Assembly: GCA_963777515.1 (NCBI GenBank)
Contig: CAVZQU010000013.1
Coordinates: 186,001-250,000 of the forward strand
DNA from: CAVSWT01 sp963777515
Lineage (GTDB): Bacteria; Bacteroidota; Ignavibacteria; Ignavibacteriales; Ignavibacteriaceae
DNA: 64,000 bases
Direction: 5' to 3'
Position numbers and translations under genes: made by a program. Positions 44,006 to 54,109 of this stretch are shown piece by piece; positions within the stretch are counted from its first letter, which is position 1, and the number at the start of each line of letters is the position of its first letter. The notes beneath the pieces are model-generated. The model ran no database searches and was not told where the DNA came from. It saw nothing but the letters and a program-made list of their open reading frames with translations.

Positions 44006-45697
44006 ATGAATAAATACGTTCTTGGATTAGATTTTGGTACAAACTCCTGCAGAGCCTTAATTGTTGAGGTCTCAAATGGAACAGAATTGGCGAGTTCTAT
44101 TTTTCCTTACCCTTCGGGTGAAAACGGCATTATTGTAGATTCTTCAAACCCGCATTTGGCTCGTCAAAATCCCGCTGATTATTTATTGGGTATTGAATCA
44201 ACAATAAAAGAAGCAATCGAAAATGTCGAAAAAATTATTCCTGATTTTAATCCCTTAGATATTATCGGAATTGGTGTGGATACTACCGGCAGTTCACCTT
44301 TGCCGGTTAATTCAGATGGGACCCCTTTATGTTTCCTTGACGAATTTAAAAACAATCCCAACGCAATGGTTTGGCTTTGGAAAGACCACACCAGCTATGC
44401 AGAAGCAGAACAAATTACAAAGCTCGCCTCAAAAGTAAGGCCTCAATACATGAGCAAAATTGGAGGAACTTATTCTTCAGAATGGTTCTGGAGTAAATTA
44501 TTACATTGTAAAAATATTGATGAAAAAGTTTTTAACAGTGCTTACAGTTTTGTAGAAATTTGTGATTGGATAACAGCTTCTTTGATTGGGAATTTAAAAC
44601 CAGAAAATATTAAAAGAAGTGTTTGCGCTGCAGGCCATAAAGCGATGTTTAATAAAGATTGGGATGGGTTGCCGGATGAAGAATTTTTAGAGATGCTTTC
44701 TCCGGGCTTAGGAAAATTTAAAAATAAGTTGTACTCAAAAGCTTATCCGGCTGGTTATAATGCCGGAAGAATCTCTAAAGACTGGGCAAAAAAATTAGGG
44801 CTTAGTGAAAATGTTGCAATTTCAGTCGGCTCCTTTGATGCTCACATGGGAGCTGTCGGAGCTGGGGTGCAAGTTGGAACTCTTGTAAAGATTATTGGAA
44901 CAAGCACCTGCGATGTCATGGTTTGGCCAAGTGATAAACCCTTAAATGATATAAAGGGAGTTTGCGGAATTGTTGATGGTTCTGTTATGGATGGATATTA
45001 TGGAATTGAAGCAGGACAATCAGGCGTTGGCGATATATTTTTATGGTTTGTAAATAATCTTGTCCCGGAAAAATATGGTAACACAGTTGATGAAAAATTT
45101 GATTCTTTGGGAAAAGAAGCTTCAAAGCTTAAACCTGGTGAATCAGGCTTGCTTGCCCTTGATTGGAATAATGGGAACAGGACAATCTTAGTTGATACTC
45201 GTTTAACCGGCTTACTGCTGGGACAAACTCTTCATACCAAGCCACATGAAATTTATAGAGCATTAATTGAAGCCACCGCATTCGGTGCACTTACTATTAT
45301 TAATAGAATTGAAGAATATGGTGTGCCTGTTAAAGAAGTTGTAAACTGCGGGGGATTAGCATCTAAAAATGCTTTGCTTATGCAAATCTATGCTGATATT
45401 ACAGGACGGCCAATGAAAGTATCTCGCAGTGATCAAACACCTGCGTTAGGAGCAGCAATATTTGGTGCAATCGCAGCCGGTAAAAACTCAGGCGGATACG
45501 ATTCTGTTGAAGAAGCAAGAGAGTCGATGATCGGGATAAAAGAAGTTTATGAACCTAATGAAGCGAATCATCAAACTTATTCAAAGATATATTCTTTATA
45601 TAAAAAATTGCACGATGCTTTCGGAACAAATGAATGGGAAGGAAACTTATTTGATGTGATGAAGAAATTATTAGATATCAAAGAAGGTGTAAAATAG
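44006..45697 (+). CDS. araB: Ribulokinase-type FGGY carbohydrate kinase
   Basis: A 563-residue sugar kinase. The N-terminus YVLGLDFGTNSCRALIVEV and the ribulokinase-type block PHLARQNPADYLLGIESTIKEAI, followed by GIGVDTTGSSPLPV and MVWLWKDHTSYAEAEQI, match AraB rather than xylulokinase or glycerol kinase. The C-terminal nucleotide region has EATAFGALTIINRIEEYG, VVNCGGLASKNALLMQIYADITGRP and QTPALGAAIFGAIAAG. It would phosphorylate L-ribulose or a similar ketose with ATP. No arabinose isomerase or epimerase lies in the window, so the true substrate may differ. First gene of a four-gene sugar operon. Confidence 0.88.
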   Translation: MNKYVLGLDFGTNSCRALIVEVSNGTELASSIFPYPSGENGIIVDSSNPHLARQNPADYLLGIESTIKEAIENVEKIIPDFNPLDIIGIGVDTTGSSPLPVNSDGTPLCFLDEFKNNPNAMVWLWKDHTSYAEAEQITKLASKVRPQYMSKIGGTYSSEWFWSKLLHCKNIDEKVFNSAYSFVEICDWITASLIGNLKPENIKRSVCAAGHKAMFNKDWDGLPDEEFLEMLSPGLGKFKNKLYSKAYPAGYNAGRISKDWAKKLGLSENVAISVGSFDAHMGAVGAGVQVGTLVKIIGTSTCDVMVWPSDKPLNDIKGVCGIVDGSVMDGYYGIEAGQSGVGDIFLWFVNNLVPEKYGNTVDEKFDSLGKEASKLKPGESGLLALDWNNGNRTILVDTRLTGLLLGQTLHTKPHEIYRALIEATAFGALTIINRIEEYGVPVKEVVNCGGLASKNALLMQIYADITGRPMKVSRSDQTPALGAAIFGAIAAGKNSGGYDSVEEARESMIGIKEVYEPNEANHQTYSKIYSLYKKLHDAFGTNEWEGNLFDVMKKLLDIKEGVK

Positions 45698-45763
45698 TTT
45701 AGTAAGTAACTCAATAGTTTAGGTTATCCTGAATTTATTTTATGGAAAAACCCCGGAGAGAAA

Positions 45764-47038
45764 ATGAAAAGAAACTACTTCATAGTCATATTAATCTTTG
45801 TAGTGTTTTTTGTGATATCGCTTATCACAAATATTTTAGGCCCGCTTGTTCCGGATATTATTAAGAGCTTTAGTCTTAGTTTAACTCTTGTTTCATTTCT
45901 TCCATTTTCATTTTTTATTGCATATGGTGTAATGTCCATTCCGGCAGGAATGCTGGTCGAAAAGTATAATGAAAAAGTTGTAATGATTTGGGCATTCGGA
46001 ATTGAACTTGTGGGAGCTTTTTGCTTCGCCTTATTTCCATCTTATGCGGTTGCACTTGTTTCATTATTTCTTTTAGGAATTGGAATGGCAATACTTCAGG
46101 TTGCTATTAATCCTTTATTAAGAGTAGCTGGTGGTGAAGAACATTTTGCATTTAATTCTGTATTAGCACAATTAGTTTTTGGCGGCGCATCTTTTTTAAG
46201 CCCAATGATTTATACATATCTCGTCTCAAATATCTCAGACAAAACACAGCCTAAAAATTTTTTGGTTTCCACATTATCGTCAATGGTTCCAGAAAATCTA
46301 CCGTGGGTTTCGTTATACTGGCTTTTTGCATTACTGATTTTAGTTATGGTAATCGTTATCTATGTTTCTAAATTTCCAGAAGTAGAAAGAAAAGAGGATG
46401 AACGTTCAGGTGCATGGGAAACTCATAAAAGCTTATTCAAGATGAAAACGGTGATTTTATTTTTTATTGGAATTTTTGCTTATGTCGGAACAGAGCAGGG
46501 AATTGCAAATTGGATTTCACAATTCCTTTATGTTTATCATGGATATGATCCGCTGAATGTCGGATCAAGTATTGTTTCATATTTTTGGGGATTGCTAACC
46601 TTAGGATGTGTTTTGGGTTTGGTTCTTTTAAAATTGTTTGATAGTAGAAAAATTCTTATTTGGTTTTCCATTTCAGCAATATTCTGGTTGAGCACCGCTT
46701 TATTTGGATCAACTGATTTTATGGGAATAAATTTAGCTTTAATATCATTCCCAATGGCTGGTTTTTCTTTGTCTGTAATGTGGTCAATCATTTTTTCGTT
46801 GGCTCTAAATTCACTCGACAGCCATCATGGTTCCTTCTCAGGCATACTTTGTACTGCAATAATCGGTGGTGCAATTGTTCCGGTTGTAATAGGCTGGTTG
46901 GGAGATCATTTTGGATTACGCGTAGGAATGTTCGTTATCTATATTACATTAGGATACATTTTAAGTATTGGTTTTTGGGCAAAGCCGATCATTACTAATG
47001 AAACTATCGCATCTAAAAAAGAAGCTGTTACTGCATAA
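45764..47038 (+). CDS. MFS sugar transporter, FucP-like
   Basis: A 424-residue inner-membrane transporter with about 12 membrane segments. The pattern LVPDIIKSFSLSLTLVSFLPFSFFIAYGVMSIPAGMLVEKYNEK and GIGMAILQVAINPLLR is that of the fucose/glucose/galactose:proton symporter (FHS) family, and EQGIANWISQFL marks the second half. It lies 66 bases after the FGGY kinase gene and 18 bases before the ROK kinase gene, so it is likely to import the sugar released by the GH2 enzyme. Confidence 0.88.
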   Translation: MKRNYFIVILIFVVFFVISLITNILGPLVPDIIKSFSLSLTLVSFLPFSFFIAYGVMSIPAGMLVEKYNEKVVMIWAFGIELVGAFCFALFPSYAVALVSLFLLGIGMAILQVAINPLLRVAGGEEHFAFNSVLAQLVFGGASFLSPMIYTYLVSNISDKTQPKNFLVSTLSSMVPENLPWVSLYWLFALLILVMVIVIYVSKFPEVERKEDERSGAWETHKSLFKMKTVILFFIGIFAYVGTEQGIANWISQFLYVYHGYDPLNVGSSIVSYFWGLLTLGCVLGLVLLKLFDSRKILIWFSISAIFWLSTALFGSTDFMGINLALISFPMAGFSLSVMWSIIFSLALNSLDSHHGSFSGILCTAIIGGAIVPVVIGWLGDHFGLRVGMFVIYITLGYILSIGFWAKPIITNETIASKKEAVTA

Positions 47039-47056
47039 ATTCAGAAAGAATTAATT

Positions 47057-47899
47057 ATGTCGCTAATTGGAATTGATCTTGGCGGAACAAATGTTAGATC
47101 AGGAAGAGTAAATAACAATTCGATAGAAGAAATAGCAACCAAAAAAATTACTGCAACCGGTACAGAAGAATTAATATTAAATGAAATTTGTGAGACGATT
47201 GATAAAGTCATCAAAGCAGATGTTACAGGAATAGGAGTTGGCGTTCCGAGTGTTGTAGATACGGAAAAGGGGATAGTATACGGAGTTCAAAATATTCCTT
47301 CCTGGCAGGAGGTTTATTTAAAAGATTTTTTAGAAAATAAATATAACCTTCCAACCTATGTTAATAATGATGCAAATTGTTTTGCAGCGGGCGAAAAATA
47401 TTTCGGAAAAGCTAAAAATTATAAAAATGCAGTCGGATTAATTATTGGTACCGGCTTAGGCGCGGGATTAATCTTAAACGATAAACTTTATTCTGGCACT
47501 AATTGCGGAGCCGGAGAATTCGGAACAATTTCTTTCAGAGAACATAATTTAGAATATTACTGCAGCGGACAATATTTTATACAGCAGTATTCAACCGACG
47601 GAGCAGCCTTGTATGATGCAGCAAAGAATAAAGATTCAAAAGCACTAAAAATATTTTCCGAATTTGGAAGCAACTTGGGTGAAGCCATAAAGCTAGTTAT
47701 GTATTCTATTGATCCGCAAATTATAGTTTTAGGCGGTTCTCTCACTAAATCGTTTGAATTTTTTAAGGAGACAATGTGGAAATCAATAAATGATTTTGAA
47801 TACAAACAAGCGCTTAAAAAGATTAAAATAGAATGTAGTGAAATTAAAGATATAGCAGTTTTAGGTGCTGCGGCATTATATCTTGACGCACAGCATTAA
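47057..47899 (+). CDS. ROK-family sugar kinase
   Basis: A 280-residue cytoplasmic kinase. The ATP motif is IGIDLGGTNVRSGRV, the substrate block is PTYVNNDANCFAAGEKYFG, and the phosphate region is GLIIGTGLGAGLIL. The ROK signature follows (NCGAGEFGTISFREHNLEYYCSGQYF). It lacks the CxCGxxGCxE zinc cluster typical of bacterial ROK glucokinases, keeping a single Cys there. Likely a hexose or amino-sugar kinase that uses the sugar imported by the adjacent transporter. Confidence 0.88.
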   Translation: MSLIGIDLGGTNVRSGRVNNNSIEEIATKKITATGTEELILNEICETIDKVIKADVTGIGVGVPSVVDTEKGIVYGVQNIPSWQEVYLKDFLENKYNLPTYVNNDANCFAAGEKYFGKAKNYKNAVGLIIGTGLGAGLILNDKLYSGTNCGAGEFGTISFREHNLEYYCSGQYFIQQYSTDGAALYDAAKNKDSKALKIFSEFGSNLGEAIKLVMYSIDPQIIVLGGSLTKSFEFFKETMWKSINDFEYKQALKKIKIECSEIKDIAVLGAAALYLDAQH

Positions 47900-47928
47900 A
47901 TAAAAATTATAAATATAAATTTAACATC

Positions 47929-50556
47929 ATGAAAAAAATTGTTTTATTATTGTTTGTTTTACAATTCATTGTTTTTTCACAAGATGATTCACAATACTCA
48001 TTTATGCTAAAAGATAATTGGAAAATACAATCGTCTGAAGAATTAATAGTTTCGGGCAAAATCATTTCTACAGATAGTTATGATGCAAAGAACTGGTATC
48101 CTACAACTGTTCCATCAACAGTTCTTGCTGCCTTAGTTCGGGATGGTGTTTATAAAGATATTTTTGTTGGGGAGAATTTAAAAACTATTCCTACGGAACA
48201 ATTTAAAAAACCTTGGTGGTATAGAAATGAATTTACTGTAAAAGAAAATAAAGATTTGAATTTCTTCAAAATTAAATTTGAAGGAATAAACTACAAAGCA
48301 AATATTTGGCTGAATGGAAAACTAGTTGCGGATACATCAACTGTTTTCGGAACTTTCCGGCATTTTGATTTAGATGTCACTTCATTTATAAAACTAAATG
48401 GAAAAAATGTTTTAGCTGTTGAGATATTCCCTCCGGTACTTGGAGATTACACAATGGGTTTTGTAGATTGGAACCCTGAGCCGCCTGATAATAATATGGG
48501 AATCTGGCGAAGTGTTGAAATTACACAAACAGGAAACGTATCGATTAATTTTCCAAATGTTCAAACCAGGTTTGCTAATAATCAATTAACGGAAGCGAGA
48601 TTATCTGTTTCAGCTGAACTTAAAAATAACAGTTCTCAAAAGATATCCGGCGTATTGGAAGGTATTATTGATTCAAAAACATTTTCAAAAAAAGTTGAGC
48701 TTGAGCCAAATCAAAATAAAAAAATAAATTTTTCTCCTTTTGAGTTTAAAGAATTGAATATTACAAATCCGAGAGTTTGGTGGACTTACGATCTCGGTAA
48801 ACCGGAGTTATATAATCTTAAGCTTACATTTAAAGAAGATAGTGTAATTTCAGATGAACAAAGTGTTCATTTCGGAATAAGAGAAGTTTCCGATTATTTC
48901 ACAAAAGATGGTTTCCGAGGATATAAACTGAATAGGAAAAAAGTTCTTATTCGGGGTGGCGGATGGACTGATAATATGCTTCTCGATAATACTTATGCAA
49001 ATTTGAAAGCACAAGTTGAATATGCAAAACAAATGAATTTAAATACACTTCGCTTTGAAGGCTTCTGGGGAACAAGTCAGGATATTTATAATCTATGTGA
49101 TGAAGAAGGAATTTTGTTAATGGTTGGCTGGAGCTGCCAATGGGAGTGGGGGCGTTTTCTTGGAATGAAAGACAACGAATATGGCACTATAAATTCACCT
49201 TCCAGTATTAAATTAATTTCCGAATCATGGAAAGATCAAATAAAATGGCTGCGAAATCATCCATCAATTTTTGTCTGGCTTTATGGAAGCGATAAATATC
49301 CAAATCCTGAACTGGAAGAAAACTATATTAAAATATTATTCAACAATGATCCTACAAGGCCTGTAATTTCCTCTGCTGCTGAACATACTTCTTCGATTAC
49401 AGGCAAGTCAAGAGTTAAAATGAGAGGGCCTTATGATTATGTTCCTCCAAGCTATTGGTATGTTGATACTGCTAACGGCGGCGCCTTTGGGTTTAATACC
49501 GAAACGGGTCCTGGCCCGCAAGTTCCTATTGAAGAAAGTATAAAGAAATTTATTCCCGAAAATCACCTTTGGCCGATAGATTCAGTTTGGTATTTCCATT
49601 GCGGCGGAGCAGGCAAATTTAAAGAGCTTGATCGTTATACAGAGGCAATGGATGAAAGACTCGGCACTGCAAACAGTTTAGAAGAATATTGTACTAAAGC
49701 TCAATTCTTAAATTACGAAGGTATGCGCGCAATGTTTGAAGCATTTGTTGCTAATCGTTATAAAGCAACAGGTATAATTCAATGGATGTATAATTCCGCA
49801 TGGCCAAAATTCTGGTGGCAGTTTTATGATTATTATTTAATGCCAACCGCCGCATTTTATGGTGCTCGAAAAGCTTGTGAACCGGTTCATATATTATATA
49901 ATTATGGAACTAATTCAATTTTAGCTGTGAATAATTCTACAAATTCGCTTGAAAACTTAAAAGCTGAAGTGAAAATTTTTAATTTCGATTTGTCTCCGAA
50001 GTTTTCTTTTAATAAAACAATTTCATTAAAGCCTGATGAAAATATTATAATAACTTCATTAGATAGTTTAAAGAACCTTGACACAACTTACTTTGTTGAT
50101 TTGAGATTATATAATGATAAAGATGAAATCGTCAGTTCAAATTTTTATTGCTTATCAACAAAAAAAGAAACTCTTGATTATTCAAAAAACACCTGGTTTG
50201 TAACCCCGGTAAAACAATATGCTGATTTAAAAGAATTAAACAAACTTCCGCAAGTTGATTTGAAAGTAACTGCAAATTCAATCGATAAAGATGACAAAGT
50301 TGTAATTAAAACTGAAGTTGAAAATCCTTCAAATTCACTCGCCCTTCAAGTTGAATTAAATTTATTTAATTCAAAAAATAATGAAGCAATAGTCCCAATC
50401 TTCTGGGATGATAATTATTTTTCCTTGCTTCCGGGAGAAAAGAAAACGGTTAGTTGTTATTATTATAAGGAAGATAATAAGGATATCAATTCTTCTTATA
50501 TTAAAGTTAAAGGTTGGAATATAAATGAACAGAAAATTGAGATGAACTTTCAATAA
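47929..50556 (+). CDS. GH2 glycosidase, exo-beta-glucosaminidase/beta-mannosidase type, secreted
   Basis: An 875-residue exported enzyme with a signal peptide MKKIVLLLFVLQFIVFSQ. The N-terminal jelly roll contains NWYPTTVPSTVLAALVRDGVYKDIFVGENLKTIP and PWWYRNEFTV, as in exo-beta-D-glucosaminidases. In the TIM barrel, the acid/base position is an Asp, D455 (VWLYGSDKYP), and the nucleophile E525 (FNTETGPGP). An Asp acid/base is known for the chitosan-degrading exo-glucosaminidase subfamily, whereas beta-mannosidases and beta-galactosidases use Glu. It would release glucosamine or a related sugar from chain ends. It closes the operon with ROK and FGGY kinases and the MFS transporter. Confidence 0.85.
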   Translation: MKKIVLLLFVLQFIVFSQDDSQYSFMLKDNWKIQSSEELIVSGKIISTDSYDAKNWYPTTVPSTVLAALVRDGVYKDIFVGENLKTIPTEQFKKPWWYRNEFTVKENKDLNFFKIKFEGINYKANIWLNGKLVADTSTVFGTFRHFDLDVTSFIKLNGKNVLAVEIFPPVLGDYTMGFVDWNPEPPDNNMGIWRSVEITQTGNVSINFPNVQTRFANNQLTEARLSVSAELKNNSSQKISGVLEGIIDSKTFSKKVELEPNQNKKINFSPFEFKELNITNPRVWWTYDLGKPELYNLKLTFKEDSVISDEQSVHFGIREVSDYFTKDGFRGYKLNRKKVLIRGGGWTDNMLLDNTYANLKAQVEYAKQMNLNTLRFEGFWGTSQDIYNLCDEEGILLMVGWSCQWEWGRFLGMKDNEYGTINSPSSIKLISESWKDQIKWLRNHPSIFVWLYGSDKYPNPELEENYIKILFNNDPTRPVISSAAEHTSSITGKSRVKMRGPYDYVPPSYWYVDTANGGAFGFNTETGPGPQVPIEESIKKFIPENHLWPIDSVWYFHCGGAGKFKELDRYTEAMDERLGTANSLEEYCTKAQFLNYEGMRAMFEAFVANRYKATGIIQWMYNSAWPKFWWQFYDYYLMPTAAFYGARKACEPVHILYNYGTNSILAVNNSTNSLENLKAEVKIFNFDLSPKFSFNKTISLKPDENIIITSLDSLKNLDTTYFVDLRLYNDKDEIVSSNFYCLSTKKETLDYSKNTWFVTPVKQYADLKELNKLPQVDLKVTANSIDKDDKVVIKTEVENPSNSLALQVELNLFNSKNNEAIVPIFWDDNYFSLLPGEKKTVSCYYYKEDNKDINSSYIKVKGWNINEQKIEMNFQ

Positions 50557-50704
50557 TACATTTATATTGTAATTGATCTTAAATCTTTTGAAAATAATAC
50601 TATGTATAAATCATAATTAAAATCAATTTTATAAAGTTTAATTCAACTTTAATTCATAAAGCTTTTATAAATCACACTGTTATAATAGTTAATATTGGGG
50701 AGAG

Positions 50705-53346
50705 ATGATTTCCAAAATATTGACTTCTATTTTTCTATCATATTTTATTATCAAAAAATATTATGTGCTTTTAATTCAATGCCGCATCTGATTCCTTAAG
50801 TAATAATCCAAATAAACCTAAAAGAATTTATACAACAACCCGTTTAACAACAGAACCCCCAATATTGATGGAATATTAAATGATGCTTGCTGGGTGACAG
50901 GTGAATGGGCAGGTAATTTCACACAATGGATTCCAAAAGAAGGAGCAAAACCTTCCCAGCCAACACAATTAAAAATTTTGTATGATGACAAAAATCATGT
51001 ATGTAGCAATTAGAGCATTTGATAACGAGCCTGATAAAATAAATCGAAAAGCCGGAAGACGAGATGAATTTCAAGGCGATATTGTAGGAATAAATTTCGA
51101 CAGTTATCATGATCATCGAACCGGATTTGAGTTTAATATCACTGCTGCAGGACAGAAAATAGATTTACTTTTAACTAATCCTTCCGCCTGGGATGTTAAC
51201 TGGAATGCTGTTTGGAAAGGTAAAAGTGGAATCGAGGATTCAGCGTGGACAGCAGAATTTCAAATTCCATTAAGCCAGCTTCGTTACAGCAGCGATGAGG
51301 AACAAATTTGGGGAATGCATTGCTGGCGTTGGATTGATCGGTTACAGGAAGAAAGCGATTGGGAACCGCAATCTTCAACTGGTCCTGGAATTATATATCA
51401 ATTTGGAGAACTTCATGGAATTAGGGGACTTCCCAAATTTCGCAGGATAGAACTGATGCCGTATTCGTTAGGTAAACTAAATACATTCAAAAGTGAAAGT
51501 GGAAATCCATACAAAGACAAAGGAAGAACCTGGCTGGGGAATTTAGGAGTTGATGCTAAGATTGGAATATCAAGTAATTTTACTGCTGATGTTTCTATCA
51601 ACCCGGATTTTGGCCAAGTAGAATCTGATCCTTCTGTTATGAACCTGACTGCATTTGAAACGTTTTATGAAGAAAAACGGCCATTCTTTCTTGAAGGTAA
51701 AAATATTTTCAATTTTGATTTTAGTGATGCAAATATGTTTTATAGCCGCAGAATAGGCCAATCGCCAAATTATATTCCCGATATTCAAGACGGAGAATAT
51801 ATGAAGCTGCCTGATTATACAACGATTTTAAGTGCAATAAAAGTGAGCGGTAAAACGGCTGATGGCCTTGCTGTTGGTGTACTGCAAAGTTTAACTGCAA
51901 ATGAAAATGCTAAAATAAATTCCTTCGGGGTTAACAAAGAAATTAGTGTTGAACCATTAACAAGTTTTACAATTGCAAGACTACAGCAGGATTTCAAACA
52001 AGGAAATACGGTTTTAGGCGGAATTTTTACTTCAACTAATCGATTTATTAATGACGGCCATCTTAATTACTTAAACCATAATGCTTATACTGGTGGAATT
52101 GATTTTCTTCATCAATGGAATGAAAAGGAATTTTATGTTGATGCAAAATTTGCCGGAAGTTATATTAATGGCAGCACTAATGCGATTAATATTCTTCAAA
52201 CATCATCGGCAAGATATTTCCAGCGACCCGATGCAAATCATATAAAATATGACAGCACAAGAACAAATCTTTCAGGTTACGGCGGTGGTGTTAAAGTTGG
52301 AAAGGGAAGTGTGGGCCTTTGGCGATATTCAGCCGAGTTAAATTTTCGCTCTCCTGGTTTTGATCTTAATGATCTTGGTTTTATGCATACCTCTGATGTT
52401 GTTCAAGAAGAAAATTCAATTTCATATTTTGTAAATCAACCGGTTTCAATTTTTAGAACCTACACTTTAGGATTGACCCAGACAAACAACTGGGATTTTG
52501 GAATGAATCATTTGTCTTCCAGCGGAATGATTAGGGCTTATCTTGAATTCCTAAATAATTGGGCTTTGTCCGAATCAATTACATACACTTCGCAAGCATT
52601 GGATACTCGCATACTTCGAGGCGGTTACGCAATGTTAGTTCCTTCCAATTGGTTAAATAATTTTTATTTTAGAACTGATCCATCCGAAAAAATATTCTTT
52701 GAATTTAATACGAACTTTTCGCAATCAGGTTCTAATAGCTCACGTCTCACTGAAGTTCAGCCGACTTTATCTTTTGTTCCGTTGAATATTCTTAAGCTGT
52801 CAATAGGAATTTACTATTCGTCAAACACTAACCATATTCAATACATAGAAACAATTTCCACCAACAATCAAAAGAAATATTTATTGGGAAAAATTGATCA
52901 AAAAACCTTTAGCACGACTTTCAGAATTGATTATAATATCACGACTGAACTTTCGGTTCAATATTATGGGAGTCCTTTTGCTTCGGTTGGAAAATATTCC
53001 GATTTTAAAAAAGTTACTAATCCCAAGAGCACAAGAGTATAATAACAGATTTATCAATGCTTAAAACCACATTAAATGAGAATACGTTATGACGTGTTTG
53101 AGAATAATAGTTCACAGGCAGATTACACTTTTGAAAATCCCGATTTTAACTTCTTCCAATTTAGGTCAAATCTTGTTTTAAGATGGGAATATATGCCTGG
53201 TTCTCAGCTTTATTTAGTTTGGGCGCAGGATAGGACAAATTTTATTATGCCGGGAAGTGATTCTGTTTACGATGCAATGGATAGTCTAAGATATATTTCC
53301 CGAATAATATTTTTCTTATAAAAATAAATTATTGGTTTTCAATTTA
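50705..53346 (+). CDS. DUF5916 outer-membrane protein with CBM9-like domain (several frameshifts)
   Basis: The longest uninterrupted piece, 50982-53042, encodes 686 residues. Pieces in other frames complete it. An ATG at 50705 after GGGGAG begins a signal peptide (MISKILTSIFLSYFII). Next come RIYTTTRLTTEPP, then IDGILNDACWVTGEWAGNFTQWIPKEGAKPSQPTQLKILYDDKN, then AIRAFDNEPDKI (a CBM9-like sugar-binding fold). DUF5916 follows (DVSINPDFGQVESDPSVMNLTAFETFYEEKRPFFLEG is its signature) with a C-terminal barrel ending NNIFLIKINYWFSI at 53346. Frame changes fall near 50770, 50855, 50995, 53035-53080 (two) and 53300. Its biological role is unknown; the family is secreted or in the outer membrane. Confidence 0.8.
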
Positions 53347-53520
53347 ATTATAATGGAATTTACGCTTAATAAACAAGTATTATTAAAACAATAAATATTA
53401 TCAAATCCTTCATTATTAATTCAATTTAAGATATTTCATTTCATTTATGATTGATTGATTTTTAGCAATTGTCGTCTTACTTTTGCATATTATTTCACTT
53501 AATAAATTAAATAGCGTAAT

Positions 53521-54109
53521 TTGACTTCAAATACTCCTTTAACAGATATTGAATTATTAAAAAGGGTCTCAAACAGAGATTCCAAAGCCCTGGAGATTTT
53601 ATACAATAGGTATTCTCCTTTATTATATACAATAATAAAAAAAATTGTTGCTGATGAGAAAACAGCCCAGCAAGTTTTAGCGGATGTGTTTGTAATTGTG
53701 TGGAGGAAAATAAGATGTTTTGATTTTGAAACTCCAATAATCCTTATACATGGCTTGTTATTTTAACAAGAAATAAAGCTGTTGATACAATACGAAGAAG
53801 AAGAAATGCGAACTCGATTTACAGGAATACAATGATGTATTTGAAAATGAATTTATTATTCCCAGCATCTCAAATAAAACAGGTGGTTTAGATTTAAAAG
53901 ATGCGCTGAAGAAAAAAAACAATTTTGAAGAAGCATTAAATAAACTTACGGATGCTCAGCAATATGTTATATACTTAGCTTATTATGAAGGCTATTCACT
54001 GAAAAAGAAATTGCAGCAAAGCTAAAAATCCCCGCAGCAGACTGTTAAATCAAAAGTTAAAATTGCATTAATAAATCTTCGTGAAAATTTAGCAATGGAA
54101 GAAATGTAA
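53521..54109 (+). CDS. ECF RNA polymerase sigma factor (about four frameshifts)
   Basis: The first frame, from a TTG, covers 53521-53766 and holds region 2: DIELLKRVSNRDSKALEILYNRYSPLLYTIIKKIVADEKTAQQVLADVFVIVWRKI. Other frames continue NPYTWLVILTRNKAVDTIRRRRNA, then LQEYNDVFENEFIIPSISNKTGGLDLKDAL...LNKLTDAQQYVIYLAYYEGYS, and finally region 4, EKEIAAKLKIP and QTVKSKVKIALINLRENLAMEEM, stopping at 54109. The joined protein is about 196 residues, normal for an ECF sigma. The anti-sigma gene starts at once after the stop, so the pair is co-expressed. Confidence 0.8.
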
